Assembly: GCA_017311315.1 (NCBI GenBank)
Contig: CM029620.1
Location: 4,453,779-4,517,778, forward strand
DNA length: 64,000 nt
Direction: 5' to 3'
Source: Dendrocalamus latiflorus
Lineage: Eukaryota > Streptophyta > Magnoliopsida > Poales > Poaceae
Part shown: piece by piece, positions 32,587-45,599 of the stretch
Layout of the letters: each line of letters starts with the position of its first letter
Position numbering within the stretch: position 1 is the stretch's first letter
Made by a program: the position numbers and the translations under genes
The notes under the pieces: generated by a model
Told to the model about the DNA's origin: nothing
Seen by the model: the letters and a program-made list of their open reading frames with translations, nothing else
Databases searched by the model: none

Positions 32587-33019
32587 ATTCAATAAGTAAA
32601 GGAAAATCAGTTACTAAAACTGAATCAATTCAATCTACATGTATGGAACATAAGACAACAATAGTTGTTAATAGCCAAATTAATGTTTAGATAATTTTAA
32701 AATGGATATCTGAAAGTGGCACATGTTATTCCACTCTCTGGACACAGTTTGTGAGAATAGGTGATCCTTGAATAAATCTAAAACCACCACACTCGTCCAC
32801 AATTATAAGCTAGCGAAGTTAGCTCTATCTGGTAAATAGCGACTAAACTTGGAAAAGTGCTCAGCTACACCAATTTGTTGTACAGAGGAAGATCTGTAGG
32901 TGGCGGCTGAAAACTTCAATTGTCAATTGACGGAATTCCCTTGTTCGTATTTGGGGCTGCTTTTATCTACTATAAGCGTTTAAGAAAAGCTCACCTCCAA
33001 ACATTTGTCGACAAGGTGG

Positions 33020-33570
33020 TGCTAAAGTTGCCGAAATGGAAAAGATCTTTACTTTCTTCAGGGGGGTAGAACATCAGGAGAAGGCAGTCCAAGCAATGTT
33101 TGATGTTTCTTTAAAGACTGAATTGAGAGATGGGAGGTCGGCTCTGTTATGGACTGATAGATGGTTGGGTGGTGATTCTATCAAGGCTATTGCGCCCACC
33201 TTGTAGCAAATGGTGGGCAAGAAGTCAAGGCAGCGACGGCTGGTGAAGGAGGCTTTAACTGATGGAGCATGGATCAGCAATATTCAGGGTCGTTTGTTAG
33301 TAACGGCTCTGAATGAGTACTTGATGATTTGGAATCGGTTGACACAAGTCCATCTGCAGGAAGGGATACAAGACAACATATAATTTGGAAATGGTCTTCT
33401 TTCATGGAGTAGTCAGGTTTGATTTCTGCAAGCATATTTGGAAATCAAAGGCACCACTCAGATGCAAGTTTTTTTTCTGTGGTTGGTTGTTCAGAGGCAT
33501 TGTTGGACATATTAGATAGGATTGATGAAACTTGGACAACTCAAATTATTGTGAAAAGATGCAGTAGGAC
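33020..33570 (+). pseudogene. LINE (non-LTR retrotransposon) relic
   Basis: Broken frames on the plus strand read 'LKTELRDGRSALLWTDRWL', 'EALTDGAWISNIQG' and 'IWKSKAPLRCKFFF', the conserved C-terminal region of plant LINE reverse transcriptases, with stops and frameshifts between them. It is the only captured piece in the opposite orientation and was probably an independent insertion. Confidence 0.7.
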
Positions 33571-33896
33571 TAAAAATTGTGATGTTTATGACAGCAACTT
33601 TGATTCATTCAGATGTTTATGTTGATGGAATTACTTTTTTATTGAAGGAAATGCAAAATATCCTTTACCTGTTTCAGCAACAGATCCAGCATTCTGATTG
33701 CTTTCATTTTCTTGATTAACAACTTGATTTACCACAGCCGACGGCCTTTTCGATATAAATATAAACGCATCATTGCAGAATACATGTTATATCGACTAAC
33801 AAACTGCATCACAGTATACATGTTATATAGACTAAAATCCAAAGAGAAACATTAATCAAACAATCAGGACTGTAGGCAGAAATTACCACTCCAAAT

Positions 33897-34372
33897 TCCT
33901 CCGGGTAAGCACCACGATTCTCAAGATGCTTGCCCTTCCCAATCTTAGCGTGGAATGTTATCTGTGACAACCTTTTATTAGTAGAAATACAATGCGAGCT
34001 TGTTTATAAGAACATGAAAAAAAAACAGAATGGAAACCTGTCCAGCAGGGACACTCAGATCACCAGTCAACTTCACTGCTTCAACATACTCGAAAAACTC
34101 TACTTCATCGGTACTGTTCCAGTGGCCGAACTTTCGACGAAGTTGCACAACTTCTGGTCCATAAGGACTAAATGCTCCCACATATAAACCTACATGTACA
34201 CCAGGAATATACCTGTCAGACTAAAAATGTAACAGGTCATCAACTTAACTGAGAAAACTTTACCATTAAATGGATCTGAGCCGTTAGAGTCTGTTATGAT
34301 CCGATTGAAAATGGTATTCTCAGTCAGCTTGGCTCCGGCCTTGCTTATGTAAGCTTTAAAAGCTCCTGGACT
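33897..34372 (-). pseudogene. Captured fragment of EXECUTER
   Basis: Three exons with GT-AG introns: about 34372-34264 ('TENTIFNRIITDSNGSDPFN'), 34189-34038 ('[20 protein letters not shown]' through '[14 protein letters not shown]') and 33961-33897 ('AKIGKGKHLENRGAYPEEFG'). These are diagnostic blocks of EXECUTER1/2, the plastid singlet-oxygen signalling proteins. N- and C-terminal parts are missing. An exon-like stretch at 34690-34800 ('DSIEQIMKRAIRIVPISDD') is not identified. Confidence 0.8.
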
Positions 34373-34946
34373 TCTTTATTTAATCTGCAGTGAATCCATC
34401 ATTTGTCGTTAACTTGATTACATGAACGGACACATTGTTTACAGAATTGGTGGCAATGGACAGTTACCACCACAGAAGAATCAAACAAGCCTAAATTGGG
34501 ATAGATGAAATGGGTCAAACTGGACAGTTTCTGAGTATTGATCCATTATCAACAGCAAATAACATCCCATACCCACTATTCAAAGAGAAAATAAAATGTT
34601 GAGCACTGCAACCAGCAATATATCGCAGTTGCGTAGAGCACACAGTACTAAGACACACAGTACTCCCTTGCGTAGAGCACACCCTCCAAGGTCATCAGAG
34701 ATTGGGACAATTCTTATAGCTCTTTTCATTATCTGTTCAATGGAATCAACTCCAGCTTGCCTCCCAGCAGCCTTAGCATTTTTATTTTCCGCTAAATCAC
34801 ATGGTTACCATAAGTAAATAAAATACAAGATCATTTACCAGAATGTAGACCCCTTATTCTTGAGAATTCTGCAGATAGAAGAAAGAAATAGAAGCTATAG
34901 TAAAATAAACAGAGATATCGCAAACAGATATCAGTGTACTCTTTAC

Positions 34947-35440
34947 CTGTTCACCTCCTCTAGCATCTTAGTTGTATTCTCTTGTGAATTTTGGCTGCAC
35001 TACAAAACAAGAAACACGATTCTGAGTATCATGCAGGAAGAATATCAGAGTATCCTGGCAACAATTGACTCACCATAATAGAATCTAGTGTTCCTGCAAA
35101 CAACAAAATGGGTTAGAACCCAGTGCCATGTTTCGTACGCGTGTAGAGACGTTAGCAATTGGTAATAGTGGCAACTATTACATTGGTAATGGTACCTTTG
35201 TCAATAACAGCATCAAATGAACCAGACTCAACATCTGACGTATCCCTTACATCCATCTTCGTATCTGTGTAAATAGTAGGAACATAATATCATATTAGGA
35301 GGTATATACTCCGAAGGGATTCAATAATAGTAGATTGGGAACAAAGAGTATACATTTCAGCTGAGGCTTATCATGGTATTTCTTCTTCATTTGTTCGATC
35401 ACCACGGACGATATACAACGTCCTGATAACCATCGTTGAC
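34947..35440 (-). pseudogene. Captured fragment of a METTL13-like methyltransferase
   Basis: Four exon pieces in order: 35440-35344 ('VNDGYQDVV', then 'SSVVIEQMKKKYHDKPQLK' after a small frame-breaking deletion), 35256-35196 ('MDVRDTSDVESGSFDAVIDK'), 35093-35074 ('GTLDSIM') and 34999-34947 ('SQNSQENTTKMLEEVNR'). These cover the SAM-binding core of plant EEF1A-lysine methyltransferase/METTL13-like proteins. Introns are retained with usable splice sites. The first exon is damaged. Confidence 0.75.
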
Positions 35441-35617
35441 CATGTGTTCACCAAAAACTGTGCAACATCCAAAGGTAGATTAAAAACATTAAGTAATGTC
35501 AACTAAACCAACAATGAACATACTGACAACAATGTAGCAATTGGCATCTAAAGTCAGAAAGTGCTTAATGCTATAGTATGAAACCATATATAGAAATCTT
35601 GATTGAAAATTAGTGGC

Positions 35618-35795
35618 TGAAAACATCTCAGTTCCCAGCTATCAACAATACCACCAGTAAGCATGGCAAAATTAGAGGCACAGATATTTATGCATTGCAA
35701 CTTCAATGAAAACATCTCAGTTCCCAGCTATCAACAATACCACCAGTAAGCATGGCAAAATTAGAGGCACAGATATTTATGCATTGCAACTTCAA
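35618..35795. repeat. Tandem duplication, 89 bp
   Basis: 'gaaaacatctcagttcccag' and the following ~70 bases occur at 35619 and 35708, essentially identical. Recent local duplication inside the Helitron. Confidence 0.85.
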
Positions 35796-36114
35796 AAAAG
35801 GTAAGGATAAAACTTCTTTATTTTCATTAGCCTACGCCCTACTGTCAACACAATAAGTATGCAAAAAAAAAAGAACTTGAACACCTTGCGCAACTCAAAC
35901 CTTTACATGCCTAAGAAGATGAGGCCGAAAAAGTTTTGGTGACAAGGGACAGGAGCCCATAATGCACCACATTTTGCATACGCTTTTTAGCCGGACAATG
36001 TGATTATTTCAGGTACTGTACTAAATTGACCAGACAGATCACTCACTCGTAACCAATTCCACAATGAAGAACGGAGCAGCTTTTCTTATGATGTACTTGT
36101 GAACTCGTAACCAA

Positions 36115-36492
36115 TTGGACTTGTGAACTCAATTATCTCAGTGCACAAGTTTGAATATTTGATTGTGCCCAGATTCTGCTGGTTACTTTTCCTATTGCAT
36201 GTATCCTGCACACAATTAAGAATGTTAGAAACATCCTTGGAACCTGATCATTACCAGTAGCAAAAATTGGAGAAGGAATCATGAGTCCATAAGCAAGTAC
36301 TCAATTGAGCAGGGAAGAGAATTGAGACCTCAATTGCTGTAGCACTCGCCAACTGGAACAAATCTGCATAAGTGATACCTGGGTATTTGTCCTTGATTGG
36401 TTGAATAAACTTTAAAGCAAATAGGACAGCCAATCAGTACCAGACAATAATATTGTATCAGATTTCTATCTTTTATTCACTGTTTTCTTTTG
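36115..36492 (-). pseudogene. Captured RNR1-APX segment, first copy
   Basis: About 378 bp almost identical to 38259-38637. The right part encodes an ascorbate peroxidase exon, '[20 protein letters not shown]' onward (about 36331-36425, chloroplast-type APX). The left part is a truncated ribonucleotide reductase large-subunit exon ('[18 protein letters not shown]'). One visible difference from the second copy changes 'FIQPIK' to 'FLQPIK'. Confidence 0.75.
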
Positions 36493-36590
36493 TTTGATAC
36501 AAATTACTTGAATACGAATTGCTGCTCTATTGTAAGTATTACCAATATTGTATTATGCAGCTTCTTTCGTAACTTGTCAGCTTCAACAAT

Positions 36591-37900
36591 TTGAAACTCC
36601 GCACATCACATGCCAAACGCTCTTCCAGATCTTTTATTTTCTCCTCCTGTTGTTCATATCCTGTCATGGCCTCAATTGTGGTCACATCAGCAAGCTGCAA
36701 AGTAAATAACAAGATCAAACAACAGAGAATGGTGCATTGTATGTACTTATTAAATTTTGCACTGATAAGATATGTTTTCTAACCTTCAGTTTTTCAGTTG
36801 CGACGGCAAGCTGTTTCTGCAAAGTTTGAATCTGCTCTTGCTGCATATTACACGTTTGCTGAACACAAGCGTAATGGTAAGCCAAATAGCCGTACACACA
36901 AGAATTAACCAAGTGAATATAAAGCCGCAAACCTCAAAGGCTGACACTTGTACACTCAAGCTTTCAGTCTTTTGAAGACTTTCCAGCTTGTTCCCTGTAG
37001 TCAGCAAGCTCAATGCTCAAGCTATTCACTTGAGCAACAGATTGATCACGGTCATCTCTAACTTGCCGCAGCTCAGTTCTGAGGCACTCCACTTCTTTTC
37101 TAAGTTCTTCCTTCACCCTAATAGCCTCTTGCTGAGAAGTCTGAGAGAATATAAAACAATTCTAAATAATGGAAACAGGAAACATACGTGAAATCGACAT
37201 ATGAATAAAGCTTAAAACAACAAAACCTACTCCACAAATTCAATATACAATCTACAGTTCTGTTCAGAATCATACAAAACTCACCCGGGAAGAATCCAAC
37301 TGGTTCTTCATTGAGTTGTTAAGATCTTTAAGAGTAGCCATAGTTTCCATCATGGCACTCTTCTCCCTTTGCAGTTTCGAGATAGTCTCCCCATTCTTTG
37401 AGGCATCAGCTTGAAGGTTACTGTTGTATTGCTGCAAGCTGGTGTTGTACTCTTGCAGCCGTTTGTTCGTGTCTTGGACCATTTTTAGCTAGTTCACAAT
37501 TTTACCCATCAACAAAGAGATCTCATGATACAAATTGATGTAAAGACATTATAAATATTTTGAACCTCTACTTGCTCGCTAAACCGTTTTGCCTCATGAG
37601 TGACCCTTTCCAGGTCCACCGTCAGCAAGTCCCGTGAAGTCTCCGCTGACTCCCTTTCTCGCATTTCCTTCTCATAAGACTCCACAGCATGCTGCCAGTA
37701 TGAAATTAAAGCTGTGATTGAAGCCCATCACACAGCAAAGACACATAATAATTATGTTATGAGAGTTCTGACCAGCTTGTCGGCCTTCTCCTTGTTCAAG
37801 CTCTCCTCCAGTAACTCACACCGTTTCGTCAAGTCCTGGTTTGCAACTTTCAACTCTGCAAGAGCACTGCTGAGCTGTGCCTCTGCAAGGACAATGCAAT
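36591..37900 (-). pseudogene. Captured stalk of an ATK1-type kinesin-14
   Basis: Several exons in order on the minus strand: '[19 protein letters not shown]'-like, '[20 protein letters not shown]', '[13 protein letters not shown]', a stretch around 37010-37140 related to '[16 protein letters not shown]', and 'MQQEQIQTLQKQLAVATEKL'. This is the long coiled-coil stalk of the minus-end-directed kinesins ATK1/KatA. The motor domain of this gene is absent. Confidence 0.75.
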
Positions 37901-38198
37901 GAAGGACTGAGAAACTCTATGCCCAGTTCAATACCAGAAGATGCTTAGTTGATGACCCACACGAAGGACTGAAGAACAGAAATAGAAACTACGCGACCGT
38001 ACTATCGTCTTAGGAAAGCAGATTTCCATTCGAATTTGAAAAGCCGCAATCAGAAAGTCACCAAGCATACTATAGATGTTCCAGAACTGCTAAAGGGAAG
38101 TTCTAGTAGAAAGGACACCCTGCAACAGAAGTTTATCATAAGGCGTGTAAGAATACAACCACCATGATTGAATTCAGACAAAGCACTGACAAGATATA

Positions 38199-38350
38199 CC
38201 TTTTCCCTTACAAAACGTGGTAAAGCAATAGATGCTAGGTTGCAGACAGCAGTTTCAGTTGGACTTGTGAACTCAATTATCTCAGTGCACAAGTTTGAAT
38301 ATTTGATTGTGCCCAGATTCTGCTGGTTACTTTTCCTATTGCATGTATCC
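38199..38350 (-). pseudogene. Captured exon of ribonucleotide reductase large subunit
   Basis: Complete exon between acceptor (gtgtgcag|g) and donor (|gtatat), reading '[20 protein letters not shown]' then '[20 protein letters not shown]'. This is the conserved RNR1 region near the active site. It lacks the rest of the gene. Confidence 0.8.
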
Positions 38351-38637
38351 TGCACACAATTAAGAATGTTAGAAACATCCTTGGAACCTGATCATTACCA
38401 GTAGCAAAAATTGGAGAAGGAATCATGAGTCCATAAGCAAGTACTCAATTGAGCAGGGAAGAGAATTGAGACCTCAATTGCTGTAGCACTCGCCAACTGG
38501 AACAAATCTGCATAAGTGATACCTGGGTATTTGTCCTTGATTGGTTGAAGAAACTTTAAAGCAAATAGGACAGCCAATCAGTACCAGACAATAATATTGT
38601 ATCAGATTTCTATCTTTTATTCACTGTTTTCTTTTGT
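38259..38637 (-). repeat. RNR1-APX segment, second copy
   Basis: Near-identical duplicate of 36115-36492, including the APX exon (about 38475-38570). Here the RNR1 exon is complete, so this copy is closer to the original capture. Confidence 0.8.
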
Positions 38638-38685
38638 ACCAGACAATAAGCTCCTATGCATCATTACACATGCCTTAGAGCTGTC

Positions 38686-39358
38686 TTAATTGTCCTCACC
38701 ATTTGTGTATGTCTTGCCTGATCCAGTTTGGCCATATGCAAAGATACAAACATTGTACCTATCAAGAACGGAGCGAATAAGGGGCTGGGTATCTAAGAAC
38801 ACCTCATCTGCATGACGAAACCTATGTGAATCTTCTTCTGTACAAGATGTAAAAACAATTGAGGGATAGGGACAGGGTAGAAAACCTTGTGTTGCAAATG
38901 GGCCAAAAACCTTATTGAAGCCAAAAATTTTTCGGCCTTCCTTTCCAAACTTTGAAGGAGTGACTATGGTTATATTGCCCTCATCAATGCAACCCACAGT
39001 GGAAGAACTTTCTTGTCCAGGTAAAAAGGGTCGTACCCTACAATATACCCTGATACTCCCTACAGACAAGAAACATAATACAAAAATTAAAGTTAATCAT
39101 TCTATTATTCTTTTGAGTGTACCAAATCTTTCCTTAGTTGGGTTAAAAACTGACTGTATATATTCATTGCAACAAGGAATCAAGCATACTTTTAAGATCT
39201 TGCACCTGATTGTATAGCTTTCTATTTTCTTCAAGAACTTTGTGATAACCTGAGGCAGCTGTAAGAATAAATTTACGAGCTGATGGAGTCCGAAAAACAG
39301 CAAATTGCTTTCTCATGTGAGTAGCAAGTGTAGCAAATTGCCTGAAGGTTGTTATCAT
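38686..39358 (-). pseudogene. Captured kinesin-14 (KCH-type) neck and motor start
   Basis: The frame near 39358-39160 reads 'AASGYHKVLEENRKLYNQVQ'-like neck sequence. The exon at 39069-38700 reads '[18 protein letters not shown]', '[18 protein letters not shown]' and the P-loop '[13 protein letters not shown]'. Catalytic motifs after the P-loop are missing. An intron-like insertion interrupts the region between 'GPFATQ' and 'EVFLDTQ'. Distinct from the ATK1-type fragment nearby. Confidence 0.75.
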
Positions 39359-39734
39359 ATTAACATATCAACAGCACTACTATCTTTTAAAGTGGAATAG
39401 AGATGTTTTACCAGTAGCAATCATAACTCCAACAACTGCTGAGATGACAGTAGCAGAAATGGAAAAGATTGCAATCTGTTTGTGTCCAGTTATAGTTGCA
39501 GCTCATACTGAATACTTTGCCTAACGCATTTGCAATGCTACCTCATGAAAAAATGAGAAATATAGCCACTGCATATAGTACAATAAGTTAACTGCAGATA
39601 ACAGTGCTTGGGATATTGAGCTTCCGATAGATCCGACCGATAGAGGTAAAATAACTGCAAAGGAACGAATAAGGTTAGCACTTGCATCTTGATTTATTAA
39701 GAAATAGTCATTTAGGACATTACTTACCACCTTG

Positions 39735-42700
39735 TCACCATTCGAGGACATCTTTATACACAATATTCTTGGTGCTCTTCCCGGTTGGATCTAATTCCTT
39801 GTTTGGTTTAGCCAAAATTCTTGTTGTTTGCCTGGACACACCCCTTGACAAGGCAACATAGAGCTGCCCATGTGAGAACACTGGCTCTGGAAGATATATC
39901 CCAACATTTGGGATGGTTTGCCCCTGAGCTTTATTTATGGTCATCGCAAAACTCAAACGAATTGGGAATTGTTTCCTCTTGAACTTGAAAGGAAGTGAAA
40001 TATCATCTGATGGAGACATAGGGATCCTAGTTATGAACACCCTTTTGCCTGCATAGTGCCCACCAACTATTTCTGCATCAATTGCATTGTCTTGGAATGC
40101 TCTAACCATTAGTCTTGTTCCATTGCACAAACCATTGTTAGGATCAAGATTGCGGAGAAGGATTACAGGGCAGTTGGATTTTATTTTGAGCTCATGCGGG
40201 GGGAGACCATTTGGAGTGATGGAGTTCAGGAAGTCAATAGGGTAGTTATTTCTTGAATCGTCATCGACAGAGTCGAAGCTATGATAAACCTTTTCCTCAC
40301 CTGGAAACTTGTCAATCATACTTGCATTTAGCTGATCCACATGTTCATTTGTGGTAGACAGGATGGCACGTGTGCTCATATAAGCTGATGATCTTGCATT
40401 TTTGTCAAGTGATGGGAAGACTTCTTAAATGAGTTTGCTTACTGATTCTTCGTTGTCTGTATAGGCAATCAAAATATCATCTGGAAGGCGTACATAATCA
40501 TCTCCAATTGTCTCTTCAGTTCCATTCTCAATTCTAAGGAGGTAATCTGCAAACCATGGGTCAGACTGAGCCCTCATGTTACGTGACAACCGTATCTTCC
40601 TTATACTTTCCCACAAATAAGATCGCTGCAATGTAGCATCTGTTACCTGTGCTCTTGTCCCACGTGGTACCACAGGTAGCACCTGTCTAAAATCTCCACC
40701 AAATACCATAACCTTTCCCCCAAATGGCAAACAAGAATGCATAATATCTTGTAGGGACCTATCAAGACACTCAACTGCTAGTCGCTTTGTCATCGCTACT
40801 TCATCCCAGATAATTAAGGATGCCATACGCAGTAACTCTGCAGTGCCACTTTGCTTTGTGAAGCTGCATGTGCTATTGTCAGCAAGCTTAATTGGGATTT
40901 TGAACCTTGAGTGTGCTGTGCGTCCTCCAGGCAATATCGACGCCGCAATACCAGAAGATGCAGTTGCAATGGCAATGAATCCCTCTGAGCGCACTCTACC
41001 AAGAAGTGCCTTATATAGGAATGTCTTTCCTGTTCCTCCTGGACCATCCACGAAAAACACTTGGCTCTTCTTATTCATTACACAATTTAATATTTCATCA
41101 AATCCTTCACGTTGTTCCTTGTTAAGAGATGTATCTATATCCAAATGTTCTTGGTCGACAGGCACAACAAGTTCCTCCCTAACCTCTTTCATAATGTCAT
41201 TGTTAAATTCATCTGCTTGACACAAGAACAGGAACATGAAATAAGTAAATAAATATAAAATAGTTAAAAGAGCAAATTAGGATTTTATTTTGAGTTATAG
41301 TTAATCTTATCAGTAAGGCACTATATTGACATCCAAATATACTATTACAACAAAATATTTTTTTAGAATAATATTAGTGCTGAAAATATTACCCGTATCA
41401 TTTAGCTCAGGTAGATCATAATTCCTGATATCCTTCCCCATTGACTGAACTACTACCCGAATGTCTCTGAGAACCATTTGTTCTACTACTGCTGTGTTAG
41501 GATTGTTTCGGCTATAATCTTCAGAGAAAGATTCCTTGTGCTTGTCCCACAATCCACGGATGTTGGTGGCCTCACAAAACACAAGAATAGTCGCAAATAA
41601 CCTTCGCAGAGCTGCAGGCATCTGAAAAGTTGTTGCCTCACACAATGAGTCATCAATAGTTTGATCCCTTTCTATGAGTCCTCTCTTCTCGCATGCTTCT
41701 CTGAAAGTAGGGTACGTGATTCCAGCAACTGTCCTTAAATTCTCAAATGAGGTTGCACCTCGTACATGATTTAAAAGCACTCTCAAGAAATATCTTTCTC
41801 CTTCAGCCGGGTGTGCATACACAATACGCCCCACCTGTCCCCTCAGCTTTCTTCTATGCCACGCCTTCTTACCACTAATCCACCGGTAGTGTTCTGGGAT
41901 CTCTCTATACAAAAATTTCCTTGCATAACTATCAGCACGGTTCAATGTGAAGTATTCTGTGAGTGTCGTCATAGTTGCAGATGGCTTTTTGACAACATCG
42001 TTGAGATTTGCTGTCTCCTCAATAATAACAGACTGCATATTAGGTAGATGACACTGGAGCTGTAAAACAGATGGACAAACTCCAAAAAGGTGGAAGCCGA
42101 AAATCCTATGTACAGCTTCCGGGGGTGATATGTATCTTGCATCCCTGTACTGACGGATCTCATTGATTACTCCAGCAGGATCAATAGAGAATGTTGCACG
42201 GTCATGGCCTTTGTGTACATACTTAAACAAGTACTTACAAGCTTTGATGCTTGAGCAAGCTTCAACATTTATGTGGCAATTATATGTCATAAGCAGCCCA
42301 GGATTGTATGGAACCACCCACCTATTGTCCAACTCGGCACCTCTTACTTTCACACGCCGTCCATCATCCCTCCTCCTATACAAAGGATATGAATCTTTGC
42401 CTTGCTGTGTTGCTGCACAAAACTGTCTAGGATAGCGAAAGCGACATTCTCCATTAACCATACAAGCACACTTTCTATTCAAGACCCCACATGGGCCATG
42501 CAGCATATGCTTGATGACTGTCTGGTAGCTCTGCAGAGATGACTTTGTCATAAGCATCTGGGGTTGTTAAGTTACTGCCTTTCTTCATAATCAGTAGGAT
42601 GTGTTCATGTGGAAGTCCCCTCTTCTGGAATTCAGTGACATGGACATATGCTGCCACCTCTCCAAAATACTTTTTCTTGATCAATAAATCTTTTAAGGAC

Positions 42701-45568
42701 CGCAGCTTGGCCCTGTATACTCTTGAAACCAGGTCTGGCCTATCTTGTGGTTTTTGGCCAGGCTCAAGATTTTGAGTAATCTCCTCCCAGTACGGATTGC
42801 AAGTCATGGTGATGAAGTAATCTGGTTTCCCAAAACGCTGGACTATAGCCATTGCGTTAAGAAAACGCTGCATCATGTCACGATCGCCACCAGGGAAACT
42901 ACGAGGTAGCACTATTCTCTTGCCAACCTCTGAAGCCCTTGTCTCTCCAGCAGAAATTACATCAACTAAACCCTACGTGAAAATTAAAAATTTACAGCAT
43001 GGATGATTAATTAGTGTATATTGATTAGGCTTGAATTGTTGTGACATAATATTTTGCAATAATAAAACATTGCATAACTCACCTGATATAGTTCCGCGCG
43101 TATGAGTTTTTGGTTATCAGGGTTAGAATACCAATCAAGCCTCATAGACTCGATCTTTATGTACATGTCAACGGCCCATTGTTGGAAAAGTTGTCCCCCA
43201 AATAGCAATATGTTAAAAAGCCCCTCTCTAACTTGCATCAAAAAACAATAGTACTCTCTTGCTGTCACAAATCTTCCAGATTGTCTTTCTTCCACCATGG
43301 TACTCATGTATTCACCTTGTTGTACGTCCGCGTCATCCTCACCATGCTCTGTCTCAAATGGAAATTATATATTAGTATGTACCCATGCGTTTTATTAAGG
43401 CATTGGAAATTAAATCATTTTCGGTACCTGTTGGATATGTCGGATCTGTTGCATCGTTGGATCAACAGAGGTGTGTCCTTCCATATCAGTGACTATATCA
43501 TTGTACGACATAAATTTATTCCAGCCAATTTCTCCCCTAGGGTAAAATATCGGATATGCCAATGGATCATAACATCCATGATATGCTTTGATATAGCGCG
43601 GGCGATCCCCTCTGGCATACACAAGCACACTCCTATCAAAACATCTTTGGGGATCATTGCCATCTAACCAGATAGCAGCCACTTGTGACGCCGTGGGTGC
43701 ATTGTACCTTGTTTTCAGCAAAAAAATATATGTATAAAATCAATCATTGATTTATTAGTAAAAAAATCAAATTTATTTGTAGAATAAAAATATTTTGCAA
43801 TACATAAACATATCCCTGAACATGTGTACCTTCGTTGGTCTGGCGTGACATTAGTATTGAGTTCAATTACATAGTCATCAAGATTTGGAATAGCTCCAAC
43901 TCTGTTAAAGGTCTGTACATATGGGTTGCCTTCCATTATTCGCAGCACAGTTCTAATAAGATTGATATCTAGGTCAGGCGATCTCTGTACTCTGTGCGCC
44001 AAACTGTCATCCTCCGTATCATAAAAGTAGAGTTGCAAGTGGCGATGTCCTTTAGAACCTGGAACCAACTGGTCCAGGCGATGGTACAAGGCCCCATGCA
44101 CACGAAATGTATATATACCAGTCCCTGCCGCGGTGGCAACTCGTCGATCCAAGGTTACTCCAAGGCTCGTGAAAGAGAAATGAGCGTTGAAGTACCAAAT
44201 ATTTTGCCTGAAATATTTTGCATCATTATCTACCTGACTTGTGAATAACCTTTTTAATTCAGTAGGCACCTGTGGAACATGTACTTTTATCTTTCCTTTT
44301 CTGCAACAGAATCCAGGTGGGTCGTATTGAAATCTCATTGCTGCACAGTACAAGCAGTTAGGCACCTTTCTCAAAACATGGTGCCTATCAGGCACATTTT
44401 GGTAGACATAATCATAAGGATCTTCATTGGTATTCAAATCAACACCATTGACACTGACACGATAGGACTCGAAGGCACCATCTGTTATGAAAGCAAGCAC
44501 TGGCCGTCATTACACAACATTAATAAGCGAAACACCTGTGATGACACACAAAATAAAGTTACCTTCACCAACGTACTGCCTAGTCTCATCGTCATCAAGA
44601 AGATCATCAATATCCAAGGAATGAGGTGCCTCCAGATGTTCCTCTGCATGATGTTTGCTCGAACATTAGGAATAGAACACACCGACTGACTGTGTTATTA
44701 AAATAAAATAAACAAAGAAAAAGAACACGCCTTCATCAGATTGATTGTTTATAGGTTCGAACAAGGCACTATCATATTCTATATCATTCTGTCCTATATG
44801 CAATGTTTCCTTCACCAAGACACCGACTGATTGTATTCTCATCTTTTTTTTGTAGTCCCTATTTCTCTGCAACATTTTTTCCTTGCTGTGCTCATCCATA
44901 TTGTTGTACCTCTCTCTTTCTGCAAGGGCCCTTTGCCTATTTGAGCTGCTAACTGGTCACCATTGGGTGGAAAACATTGGCATGGTCAGATGATCTATTC
45001 TATTATACATATAGTACAACATGCTACTATTGCTTGCACAAATTAAAAAAAATACAAGGATGGCACCTGGAGTTGCCGCACTTGCATTCAACAGAGTGTG
45101 GCTTGACAGGTTGTTGGGCACACAAGAAGTATCATAGGTCGGTTGTCTTCTCCGGACATAATTATAATTTCTATGTAGCCAATCCGTGTTGTTATCCGGA
45201 CAAACATTTTCCTTGTCCTCATCGTTTGATGCTCGGAGAATACTTGAACACGCTCCATATGGTGCTTGTTGACCTATCATGGAGCAGGATGAAACATTAA
45301 TTTTTCATTGTCCGGACATAATTATTATTGCTTAATAAAGAGTAACAGTTCAAATAACAAAGGAACCATTATTAAATAATAAATAAGCAATACCATGAAT
45401 AGGTCCTATAGTATGTGTTGATGATTCTGTCCTCTTCAATACTCGTTGTTCCCGGCGCCTTTTATTCCTTTCTTCTCTTTGCTCGGTGGATTCCTCAGCC
45501 TTTATCCTTGCTCGGTATTCTCGTTGTTTTCTATTCCTCTCTTCCCTCTTTCGCTCGGCCTCATCCAT
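39735..45568 (-). pseudogene. Helitron Rep/helicase (RepHel), decayed
   Basis: Multi-exon gene reading leftward. It starts with a basic region at 45568 ('MDEAERKREERNRKQREYR') and has Helitron N-terminal blocks at 44500-43410. The Rep domain (42970-41310) carries an HUH-like motif 'GLPHEHILLI' near 42592-42621 and a tyrosine pair in 'CKYLFKYVHKG' near 42207-42242. A Pif1-like SF1 helicase (41237-39735) has Walker A 'GPGGTGKT' (41021-41045), Walker B 'IIWDE', 'GGDFRQVLPV' and the C-terminal 'YVALSRG'. Two clear defects are present: a frameshift near 42535-42555 and an in-frame TAA at 40425-40427. The Rep nickase and helicase would drive rolling-circle transposition; this copy is probably inactive. 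Confidence 0.85.
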
Positions 45569-45599
45569 AGGTGCTGCAAGTGATTTTAAAACTGAGAAG

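Noticed and set aside
38686..39069. Functional kinesin motor gene
   Set aside because: Only the neck and the motor up to the P-loop are present, an intron-like insertion interrupts it, and it lies inside the Helitron; treated as a captured fragment.
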